From: Falsiroseomonas frigidaquae
Lineage (GTDB): Bacteria > Pseudomonadota > Alphaproteobacteria > Acetobacterales > Acetobacteraceae
DNA length: 64,000 nucleotides
Direction of reading: 5' to 3'
NCBI RefSeq assembly: GCF_012163145.1
Contig: NZ_JAAVTX010000002.1
Coordinates: 806,001-870,000, forward strand
Position 1 is the first letter of the stretch. Each line of letters begins with the position of its first letter. The position numbers and the translations under genes are program-made. Positions 1 to 6,405 of the stretch are shown one piece after another. The notes below the pieces were generated by a model. It had not been told where the DNA came from, did not search any database, and saw only the letters and a list, made by a program, of their open reading frames with translations.

Positions 1-1
1 C

Positions 2-106
2 AGCGGCGCCTTCGTCCCGCCCGCCGGGGCGCGCGTCGCGTTGGTGCTGTGCGGGTCGAACACCGACCCGGCCAAGGTCACCGGCCCGGCCAAGGTCACC
101 GGCTGA
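2..106 (+). CDS. C-terminal end of a threonine/serine dehydratase-like enzyme (partial)
   Basis: Only the last 34 codons lie in the window; the gene begins upstream. The reading frame ends VALVLCGSNTDPAKVTG..., and a run of the type RVAVVLxGxNxDP is typical of the C-terminus of PLP-dependent threonine/serine dehydratases, where it follows the last beta strand of the catalytic domain. The final twelve codons are an exact 18-bp tandem duplication (67-84 and 85-102) that repeats PAKVTG just before the stop, so the tail has probably been lengthened by slippage. The family assignment rests on this short stretch alone. Confidence 0.55.
   Translation, partial: SGAFVPPAGARVALVLCGSNTDPAKVTGPAKVTG
67..102. 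repeat. 18-bp tandem duplication at a 3' gene end
   Basis: The unit cccggccaaggtcaccgg occurs twice head to tail (67-84, 85-102) with no mismatch, adding six codons (PAKVTG) immediately before the stop codon. From 107 to 231 no gene is seen; that gap holds only the leader of the next gene. Confidence 0.85.
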
Positions 107-231
107 CGGTTACGCCGAATTCAGCGCCGCCCCATGCCGCGGACAGCCGCCGGCGCGCAGAATGGACCGCATCGAAGGCGCTTCCCCCCGGCCGCCCGCG
201 AACCCGCTGCATCCGGAGAGGAACACCCACC

Positions 232-558
232 ATGCGAAACACGATTCGCCTGCTCATCGCGGCCGCCCTGCTGGGCGCGCCGCTGCTGCTGACCGCGCCG
301 GCCGGCGCCCAGGGGCTGGCCGCACCGACGCCGCAGGCAACCGAAGGCACGGCCACGCCCCAGGCCGCCACGCCGCGCCGCACCCGTCGCAGCGCCGCGA
401 CCGCACCGCGGCGCTCCCGCGAGGCCCGCACCGCCCGCCGCGCCCGCACCGCCGAAACCCGCCGCGCGCGCCAGGCCCGCACGGCGGAAGTCCGGGCCTC
501 GCGCCGCGCCGGCCAGCCGCGCCGAGCCCGCCAACCGGCGCAGCCGCGCCAGGGCTGA
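232..558 (+). CDS. Small secreted Arg/Ala-rich protein, function unknown
   Basis: A 108-residue protein. Residues 1 to about 24 form a clear Sec signal peptide (MRNT, hydrophobic core LLIAAALLGAPLLL, cleavage after PAGAQ). The mature part is almost entirely Ala, Arg, Thr, Pro and Gln, with recurring RRAR, ART and AETRRAR strings, so it would be very basic and probably disordered. The start at 232 is preferred over an in-frame start near position 49 because ggagag lies just upstream and it begins the signal peptide. The mature part could bind anionic envelope polymers, but that is speculation. Similar Arg/Ala-rich small proteins are common in high-GC alphaproteobacteria. Confidence 0.6.
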   Translation: MRNTIRLLIAAALLGAPLLLTAPAGAQGLAAPTPQATEGTATPQAATPRRTRRSAATAPRRSREARTARRARTAETRRARQARTAEVRASRRAGQPRRARQPAQPRQG

Positions 559-646
559 TGGCGCCTCCGCGCCGGGGCTGAACGGCGCCTCCACGCGGAG
601 GCTAAACGACGCAGCCGCGCCGGGGCTGAACGACGCAGCCGCGCCG
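551..646. repeat. Four imperfect 24-bp tandem repeats
   Basis: Four consecutive 24-bp units (551-574, 575-598, 599-622, 623-646) share a ggctgaacg core followed by gcagccgcgcc or gcgcctccgcgcc. The array begins at the stop codon of the Arg-rich gene and fills the space up to the convergent operon ending at 697. It resembles the coding end of the upstream gene, so it may be a slippage-derived extension. No terminator-like hairpin was recognised in it. Confidence 0.75.
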
Positions 647-696
647 GGGGCTGATCCTCATGCGGCCGGGCGCAGCGATGCGGCCAGCCCTACCCC

Positions 697-1233
697 TCAG
701 CCCTGCGCCTGCATCAGGGCCAACAGCCCCTCCAGCATCTGCGCCGGGCTGGGCGGGCAGCCGGGGATCAGAAGATCCACGGGCAGCACCTGCGCGACGC
801 CCCCCTCCACCGCATAGCTGCCCTTGAAGACGCCGCCATCCACCGCGCAATCGCCGGCCGCCACCACCCAGCAAGGCTCGGCGGTGGCCGCGCGGGTGCG
901 TTCCAGCGCCTCCCGCATGTTGCGAGTCACCGGGCCCGTCACCAGCAGCACATCGGCATGGCGGGGAGAGGCGACGAAGCGCAGGCCCAGCCGTTCCAGG
1001 TCGTAGAGCACGCCGGACATGGCGTGGATTTCCAGCTCGCAGCCATTGCAGGACCCGGCATCCACCTGGCGGATCGCCAGGCTGCGACCCAGCCGGGCGC
1101 GGGACGTCACCTCCAGCTTCTGGGCGAGCGCCAGCACCACCTCCTCTGGCGGCGCCTGCACCGGCTCCGTCAGCGGGCGGGAGAACAGGCCCCTCGCCAG
1201 CCTGGGCCACAGCATCCTGCCCGGCCGGCTCAT
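697..1233 (-). CDS. NuoB/HyfI-like 4Fe-4S subunit of a hydrogenase-related complex
   Basis: A 178-residue member of the NuoB / [NiFe]-hydrogenase small subunit family. It keeps the ligands of the proximal (N2-type) cluster: SCNGCE near residues 60-65, GDC near 128, and IPGCPPSP near 155-162. In complex I and group 4 hydrogenases this subunit passes electrons between the peripheral arm and the large subunit at the membrane interface. It is the last gene of the operon, and its ATG overlaps the preceding stop by 4 bp (ATGA), indicating translational coupling. No ferredoxin-like (HyfH/NuoI) partner is encoded in the operon. The subunit looks intact. Confidence 0.85.
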   Translation of the reverse strand: MSRPGRMLWPRLARGLFSRPLTEPVQAPPEEVVLALAQKLEVTSRARLGRSLAIRQVDAGSCNGCELEIHAMSGVLYDLERLGLRFVASPRHADVLLVTGPVTRNMREALERTRAATAEPCWVVAAGDCAVDGGVFKGSYAVEGGVAQVLPVDLLIPGCPPSPAQMLEGLLALMQAQG

Positions 1234-1460
1234 GCGGTGCGGGCCACGCGGAACAGGTCGTTGCCCTCCGGATCCCGCACCACCAGCTCGGTCCCCGGCG
1301 CGACGCGTTCCGCCAGCCAGCCGATCTCATCCAGCGCATGGGCGCGGTCGTCATAGGCCCAGTGCTCCATCACGCCGCGGCCGGGGCCGGGCTTGATCAG
1401 GGTGATGGTGAACAGCCCCGTCGCACCCTGGTCCGCGCGGGCGCCATGCCGCCCGCTCAT
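1230..1460 (-). CDS. 76-aa unknown protein inside the hydrogenase-related operon
   Basis: Sits between the large subunit and the NuoB-like subunit, overlapping the latter by 4 bp. It has no cysteines, no membrane segment and no signal peptide. The C-terminal part (HWAYDDRAHALDEIGWL..., then TELVVRDPEGNDLFRV) looks like a small alpha/beta fold. No family was recognised. In ordinary group 4 operons a two-[4Fe-4S] ferredoxin-like subunit occupies about this place; this protein cannot be that, as it has no ligands. The start at 1460 is uncertain: ggaagg directly abuts the ATG, so a later start is possible. The operon position argues for a role in the complex. Confidence 0.6.
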   Translation of the reverse strand: MSGRHGARADQGATGLFTITLIKPGPGRGVMEHWAYDDRAHALDEIGWLAERVAPGTELVVRDPEGNDLFRVARTA

Positions 1461-1565
1461 CCTTCCACGCCCTCAGACGGCGGGCGCCGGCATCCGCCGG
1501 CTTGCCTTCGCGCCGGTGCGCTGGCGCGCCCGGTGGCAGGGATGGTCTGGGCGCGGGCCGCATTC
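1461..1565. repeat. Intra-operon repeat, copy 1
   Basis: The spacer between the large subunit and the 76-aa gene shares blocks with the spacer at 5330-5430 of the same operon: ccctcagacggcgggcgc (ccctcaaacggcgggcgc in copy 2), gcttgccttcgcgccg, and gcgcgggccg, in the same order and orientation. It looks like a REP-like or decayed intergenic element. The alignment was made by eye. Confidence 0.55.
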
Positions 1566-1620
1566 GCGGCCTCGGCCTGCGGCCGCCAGTGCCATCGGTC
1601 TTGGGGCGCGGCGCTGCTCA

Positions 1621-3129
1621 TCACAAATCGACCCCGCTGTACGAACAGTTGAAGCTCTTGTTGCACAAGGGGAAATCCGCGACGATGTTGCCTTCCATCG
1701 CGGCCTCCAGCAACGGCCATTGCAGCCAGGACGGGTCGCGCGGGAAGACGGCGCGGATCAGCCCGCCATCATCCAGCGCCATCCAGGTGGCGATCTCGCC
1801 GCGGAACCCCTCGACCAGGGCCAGCCCCTCCCCGCCCCGCTGCGGCAGGGGCGCGTGGATCTCGCCGGGGGGCAGGGTGGCCAGGATGCGGCGGACCAGG
1901 CGGATGCTCTCCGTCAGCTCCGCCAGCCGCACCCGCACCCGGGCATCCACATCGCCTTCCTGCCGCAGCGCCATGGTCGGCGGGCCGCCGGCATAGGGGC
2001 CGTTCGGGAAGGCCACCCGCGCGTCGAAGCCGCGGCCCGAGGCCCGCCCGACCACGCCGCCCGCCGCGAAACCCGCCGCCAGCGCCGGCGCCAGCACGCC
2101 GGTGCCGACCATCCGGTCCTGCAGGCTGGCATGCTCCTCATAGATCGAAACCAGCCCAGGCAGCGCCGCCTCCACCGCCGCCAGCGCGGCGAGGATGGCC
2201 GCGATGCCGGAGGGTTGCGGCTCCGTCGCCAGCCCACCGGGAATCACCCGGTCCATCATCAGCCGGTGGCCGAAGGCGTCCATATGCGCGCGTAGCAGCC
2301 CCTCCCGCAGCAGGCCGCATTGCGCGTGCAGCCAGGCGAAGCTGGCGTCGTTGCAGATGGCGCCCCAGTCGTTCAGGTGGTTGGCGATCCGCTCCAGCTC
2401 CAGCATCGCCGCGCGCAGCCACAGGGCGCGGGGCGGCGGGGTGGTGGCGCTGGCGGCCTCCGCGGCTTCCGCGAAGGCCAGGGAATGCGCCACCGTGCTG
2501 TCGCCCGAGATGCGGGCGGCGAAGCGGGCGGCGGTGCGCGGCGATTTGCCGAGCATCAGGCCGAGCGTGCCCTTGTGGGTGTAGCCCAGGCGCTGTTCCA
2601 GCCGCACCACCAGCTCCCCCTGCACGGTGAAGCGGAAATGGCCGGGCTCGATGATGCCGGCATGCACCGGGCCGACCGGAATCTGATGCCATCCCTCGCC
2701 CTCCACGGGCAGGAAGACGGGCTGTTCCGGACGGGCGCCGTTGCGGGCGGGGCGGGGGGATAGCGGCAGGGTCAGCGGCCAGCTTCCATGGTCGAGCCAG
2801 GCGCGAAGGTCCAGCCCACCCACCGCCTCCAGCCCCCAGAGGTCGCGGATCATCCGCTCGAAGCGCACCGCGCCGGGGCGGGCGGGGGACAGGGCCGGGT
2901 ATTGGCCGGATTCGGCCGGGGTGCTGGCCAGCAGCAGCGTCCCGTCGGCTTCATCGAGGAAGGCGGCATGCAGCATTGCCGGCTCTGCCCACAGCGACAG
3001 TAAGGCCAGGGAAGGCTGCATCACCAGCGCCGCCGGCAGCCGCGCGAAATCCTCCGGCGCCAGCAGATGGCGCGGCACCGGGCGGCAGGGCAGCGGCTTG
3101 CCGCGGCGGATCAATTCGGCGGCGCTCAT
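1621..3129 (-). CDS. NuoCD/HycE-like large subunit lacking the NiFe-site cysteines
   Basis: A 502-residue fusion: a NuoC-like N-terminal part (about 1-160) and a NuoD/HycE-like part (about 170-502). Group 4 hydrogenases have CGIC where this protein reads ARISGDSTVAHS, so both N-terminal nickel ligands are replaced. The C-terminus ends DFPLCNKSFNCSYSGVDL instead of carrying the usual CxxC motif. This is the pattern of energy-converting-hydrogenase-related (Ehr) complexes, which are not expected to turn over H2. The ATG at 3129 overlaps the hyfF stop (ATGA). An open frame continues upstream to 4650, but there it is only out-of-frame to hyfF and not part of this gene. Confidence 0.85.
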   Translation of the reverse strand: MSAAELIRRGKPLPCRPVPRHLLAPEDFARLPAALVMQPSLALLSLWAEPAMLHAAFLDEADGTLLLASTPAESGQYPALSPARPGAVRFERMIRDLWGLEAVGGLDLRAWLDHGSWPLTLPLSPRPARNGARPEQPVFLPVEGEGWHQIPVGPVHAGIIEPGHFRFTVQGELVVRLEQRLGYTHKGTLGLMLGKSPRTAARFAARISGDSTVAHSLAFAEAAEAASATTPPPRALWLRAAMLELERIANHLNDWGAICNDASFAWLHAQCGLLREGLLRAHMDAFGHRLMMDRVIPGGLATEPQPSGIAAILAALAAVEAALPGLVSIYEEHASLQDRMVGTGVLAPALAAGFAAGGVVGRASGRGFDARVAFPNGPYAGGPPTMALRQEGDVDARVRVRLAELTESIRLVRRILATLPPGEIHAPLPQRGGEGLALVEGFRGEIATWMALDDGGLIRAVFPRDPSWLQWPLLEAAMEGNIVADFPLCNKSFNCSYSGVDL

Positions 3130-4574
3130 CCCAGCAGCCTCGTGGCATCGCCGAGCAAGGCGGTGAACCAGGCAGGCAGGGCGAAGCCGAGCAGCATGGA
3201 CAGCGCCAGCAGCGCCCAGGCCGGGCCGGTCGCCCACCACAGCCCGCCGGGCAGGGTGAAGGCGCCGGGCACCGGCGCATCCGGGGTGGGCGGGCCGAGG
3301 CACAGCGCCTGCAGCGCCCGCACCAGCGCCGTGCCCGCCAGCAGCAGCCCGATCCCGATCGACAGCACCAGCCAGGGCTGCATCGCGGCGGCGGCGACCA
3401 CCAGCCGGAATTCGGAGACGAACAGCGAAAACGGCGGCAGCCCGGCGAGGCCCGCGATGCCCAGCGCCAGGCCCCAGCCGAGCGCCGGGTGGCTCGCCGC
3501 CAGCCCGCCAATGTCGGAAATCTTCTGGCTGCCCTTGATCTGCGCGGCGGCGCCGATGCCGAAGAACACCGCGCTCTTCACCAGGGAATGGCCCATCAGG
3601 TGCAGCATGCCCGCGAGGTTGGCGCCCAGCCCGAAGGCGATGGCGGAAAGGCCCATATGCTCGATGCTGCTCCAGGCGAACAACCGCCTGGCATCCCGCC
3701 GCCGCCACAGCGCCAGGGACGCCAGCAGCAGGGAGGCCAGGCCGAAGCCGACCAGCAGCGGCCCCGGCTCCAGCGCGCCAGGGTTCAACCCGACGATCGC
3801 CTTGGCCCGCAGCACCGCCACCAGCGCGGCGTTCAGCAGCAGCCCGGACAACACGGCGGTGATCGGCAGCGGCCCCTCGGCTTCCGCATCCGGCAGCCAG
3901 GCATGCAGCGGCACCAGCCCCGCCTTGGTGCCGTAGCCAACCACCAGGAAGATGAAGGCAAGCGAGAGGATGCCCGGGTCGCATTGCTGCGCCACGGCCC
4001 GCAGCGCGCCCCAGGACAGGCCCGGATCGCCCTGGCCCACCAGCGGCTGCGCCGCCAGGTACAGCAGGATGGTGCCGAACAGTGCCAGCGCGATGCCGAT
4101 GCCGCAGAGCAGGAAGAACTTCCATGCCGCCTCGATCGCCGCCGGCGTGCCATGCACCGCCACGATCAGCACGGAGGCCAGCGTCGCGATCTCGATCGCC
4201 ACCCACATGACGCCGAGATTGTCGGACAGCAGCGCCAGGAATTGCGCGCCCATGAAAAGCTGGAAGGCGGCGTGGTAGGCCCTGGCGCGCAGCCCGTCGA
4301 AGCGCTCGGCCTCCACCGTGGCGGCGGAGAAGGCGGCGGTGGCCAGGCCGATGATGCCGGCCAGCGCCACCAGCGGTTGGTTCACCGCATCCACCCGGGT
4401 CCAGCCCTGCACCCCCTCCGGCACCGCCAGCACCGCCAGGGCCAGGCCGCAGCTCACGCCCGAGACGCCGAGATTGACCAGCGCCGGCCAGCGCCCGCGC
4501 GGGGCGAGCGCGGCCAGCAGCAGCGCGCCGGCCCAGGGCAGGAAGACGATGATCCAGGGCAGGTGCAGGGTCAT
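3126..4574 (-). CDS. hyfF: HyfF/NuoN-like proton-translocating membrane subunit
   Basis: A 482-residue, highly hydrophobic antiporter-type subunit with about 13-14 predicted membrane segments. Family hallmarks include an internal Lys in KAGLVPLHAWLPDAEAEGP, the stretch SSIEHMGLSAIAFGLG, and HLMGHSLVKSAVFF. In Hyf/Hyc-type complexes this subunit forms one of the proton channels. It overlaps both neighbours by 4 bp (hyfE upstream, large subunit downstream), so these genes are probably translated as a coupled set. Confidence 0.88.
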   Translation of the reverse strand: MTLHLPWIIVFLPWAGALLLAALAPRGRWPALVNLGVSGVSCGLALAVLAVPEGVQGWTRVDAVNQPLVALAGIIGLATAAFSAATVEAERFDGLRARAYHAAFQLFMGAQFLALLSDNLGVMWVAIEIATLASVLIVAVHGTPAAIEAAWKFFLLCGIGIALALFGTILLYLAAQPLVGQGDPGLSWGALRAVAQQCDPGILSLAFIFLVVGYGTKAGLVPLHAWLPDAEAEGPLPITAVLSGLLLNAALVAVLRAKAIVGLNPGALEPGPLLVGFGLASLLLASLALWRRRDARRLFAWSSIEHMGLSAIAFGLGANLAGMLHLMGHSLVKSAVFFGIGAAAQIKGSQKISDIGGLAASHPALGWGLALGIAGLAGLPPFSLFVSEFRLVVAAAAMQPWLVLSIGIGLLLAGTALVRALQALCLGPPTPDAPVPGAFTLPGGLWWATGPAWALLALSMLLGFALPAWFTALLGDATRLLG

Positions 4575-5287
4575 GGCCCCTCCCCCTGGTGCCGTTCCCC
4601 TTGGTGCCGTTCCCCTTGGTGCCGTTCCCCTTGGTGCCCGTGCAGCACATCCGTATCCAGCGTGGCGAGCTGGTCGCGCAGCAGGAACACGACGATGCCG
4701 GCGACCAGCGCCAGCATCAGCACCAGCGCGGCGGTGGACAGTTCCACCACCAGCGGCATGCCGCGCACGCCGATGGCGGCCAGGATCAGGCCATTCTCCA
4801 GGCTCAGCAGGCCGATCACCTGGCTGATGGCGTTGCGCCGGCCGATCATCATCAGCATGCCGAGCAGCACCACGGACAAGGCGAGCGCCAGATTCTCCCG
4901 CGTCAGCGCCTGGGCCTGGCCGGCGGTGACGGGCAGCACGACCATCACCGAAAGCCCGACCAGCGCGGAAGCCGCCAGCAGCGAGGGCCCGATGCCGAGC
5001 GCCGGCTCCACCGTGCGATGCAGCCCGAGCCGGCGCAGCAGCAGCCGCAGCGCGAGGGGAATCAGCAGCGCCTTGGCGCCGAAGGCGAGCAGCGCCGTGA
5101 CATACAGGCCCGGTTCATCCTGCATCCAGCCCTGCCAGGCGGCAGCCGCGGCCAGCAACCCACCCTGGATGGCGAAGGCGCCGATCACCCCCTCCAGCCG
5201 CCGCTGGTACAGCAGCACGAAGGACAGCAGCAGGATGCCGCCGCCGAGCAGATGCGCGATGTCGTAGCCGGTTGAGCCGAAGGTCAT
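4571..5287 (-). CDS. hyfE: HyfE-like small membrane subunit with a repeat-extended tail
   Basis: A 238-residue protein with about seven membrane helices, related to HyfE (NuoK-like at its C-terminal half: RRNAISQVIGLLSLENGLIL). It would form the short channel module beside HyfF. The tail after LDTDVLHGHQ is GERHQGERHQGERHQ, generated by a 15-bp tandem repeat and hydrophilic, so probably cytoplasmic. The ATG at 5287 is preferred to a GTG at 5308 because gaagg lies 9-13 nt upstream. Start codon and ribosome site both lie in a strong hairpin (5284-5320). Confidence 0.82.
   Translation of the reverse strand: MTFGSTGYDIAHLLGGGILLLSFVLLYQRRLEGVIGAFAIQGGLLAAAAAWQGWMQDEPGLYVTALLAFGAKALLIPLALRLLLRRLGLHRTVEPALGIGPSLLAASALVGLSVMVVLPVTAGQAQALTRENLALALSVVLLGMLMMIGRRNAISQVIGLLSLENGLILAAIGVRGMPLVVELSTAALVLMLALVAGIVVFLLRDQLATLDTDVLHGHQGERHQGERHQGERHQGEGP
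4587..4640. repeat. 15-bp tandem repeat, 3.6 copies, inside hyfE
   Basis: The unit tggtgccgttcccct is repeated three times exactly (4587-4601, 4602-4616, 4617-4631) plus a partial fourth copy. On the coding (minus) strand each unit adds five residues (GERHQ). Copy-number change would keep the frame and only change tail length; the hyfF start lies just beyond. Confidence 0.9.
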
Positions 5288-5320
5288 GATGCCGGGTGCC
5301 TTCGGCACGCGGCATCATGA
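5284..5320 (-). promoter_or_regulatory. Hairpin sequestering the hyfE ribosome site and start codon
   Basis: A near-perfect inverted repeat: tcatgatgcc (5284-5293) pairs with ggcatcatga (5311-5320), and gtgcc (5296-5300) pairs with ggcac (5304-5308) around a ttc loop, with one mismatch. In the hyfE mRNA the AUG lies in the lower stem and gaagg in the apical part. This is the geometry of a translation-controlling hairpin. The trigger (ligand, protein, temperature, or upstream translation from hyfC) is not visible. Confidence 0.6.
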
Positions 5321-5324
5321 CCCC

Positions 5325-5430
5325 TTTTCAGACCCTCAAACGGCGGGCGCGCGCTTGCCTTCGCGCCGACGCGCCGTTGCGCAGGGGGGAAGGAAGCACT
5401 GTGCGCGGGCCGCTGGCGCGGCCTTGAGCC
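5325..5430. repeat. Intra-operon repeat, copy 2
   Basis: The spacer between hyfC and hyfE carries ccctcaaacggcgggcgc, gcttgccttcgcgccg and gtgcgcgggccg in the same order as the spacer at 1461-1565. No open frame with coding character was seen here. Confidence 0.55.
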
Positions 5431-5444
5431 GGTGTCCTTGCCCA

Positions 5445-6404
5445 TCACGCCAGCCTCGTCGAGAGAAACAGCAGCAACGCCGCCAGCAGCCCCAGCAGCA
5501 GCGCGGCGCCGAGGAATTCCGGCACCCGGAACACGCGCATCTTCGCGATCGCGCTCTCGAAGGCCGCCAGCGCCAGGCAAAGCAGCGCCATCTTCGCGAC
5601 CCAGGCCGCCACGCCAACCACCCACCCGAGCAGCGCGAAGCCGGCAGGCGCCGTGCCGAAGGGGAAGAAGATGGCCGCCACCAGCGCCAGCCACAGCGTC
5701 AGCCGCAAGGCGGAGGCCGCCTCCCACAAGGCCAGGTGCCGGCCGGAGGCTTCGAGGATCATCGCCTCATGCACCATGGTCAGTTCCAGGTGGGTGGCGG
5801 GGTTGTCCACCGGGATCCGCGCATTCTCCGCCACCGCCACCGCCAGCAGCGCCACCAGCGCCAGGCCGAGCGAGACGCGCAGGCCGAGCGATCCCTCCTG
5901 GAACAGCGCGCCCACCGTCTCCAGCCCCGTGCTGCCGGCCAGCATGGCCAGCACCAGCGCCACCAGCAGCAGCGCCGGCTCGGCCAGCGCGGCGAAGGAC
6001 ATTTCCCGGGATGCGCCCAGCCCGCCGAAGGCGGTGCCGACATCCATGCCGGCCAGCGCCAGCGCAACGCGCCCGGCCGCCAGCAGCCCGGCGATCACCA
6101 CCAGGTCGGCCAGCGGCGCCAGCGCCATGCCGCGCGCGAAACTCGGCACCAGCACCAGCGCGGCCAGGGCCAGGGTGGCGCCGGCATGGGGTGCGGCCTG
6201 GCTGATCCAGCTGGCATTCTCCGCCAGCAGCGGCCGCTTGCGCAGCAGCTTGAGAAAATCCCGCAGCGGCTGCAGGGGCGAGGCGCCGATGCGGCCCTGC
6301 ATCCGCGCCTTCAGCCAGCGGATGCCGCCCACCACCAATGGCGCGGCAGCCAGCACCAGGGCCAGATGCAGGATCTGGGTCAGGATGGCGGCGAGCCAGT
6401 CCAT
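5445..6404 (-). CDS. hyfC: HyfC/HycD (NuoH-like) membrane subunit
   Basis: A 319-residue membrane protein with about eight helices. The family signature is clear: ARIPVDNPATHLELTMVHEA (near 195-215) and KARMQGRIGASPLQPLRDFLKLL near the N-terminus, matching the NuoH/HyfC loop that contacts the NuoB- and NuoD-like subunits. It anchors the peripheral arm to the pump modules. The ATG at 6404 follows the hyfB stop by one base, so it is in the same transcript. Length and motifs are normal. Confidence 0.9.
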   Translation of the reverse strand: MDWLAAILTQILHLALVLAAAPLVVGGIRWLKARMQGRIGASPLQPLRDFLKLLRKRPLLAENASWISQAAPHAGATLALAALVLVPSFARGMALAPLADLVVIAGLLAAGRVALALAGMDVGTAFGGLGASREMSFAALAEPALLLVALVLAMLAGSTGLETVGALFQEGSLGLRVSLGLALVALLAVAVAENARIPVDNPATHLELTMVHEAMILEASGRHLALWEAASALRLTLWLALVAAIFFPFGTAPAGFALLGWVVGVAAWVAKMALLCLALAAFESAIAKMRVFRVPEFLGAALLLGLLAALLLFLSTRLA

Positions 6405-6405
6405 C

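Noticed and set aside
3130..4650. Long upstream extension of the large-subunit reading frame (would give a 1009-residue protein)
   Set aside because: The extension overlaps hyfF in another frame and has no family features. The ATG at 3129 overlaps the hyfF stop by 4 bp, the normal operon arrangement.
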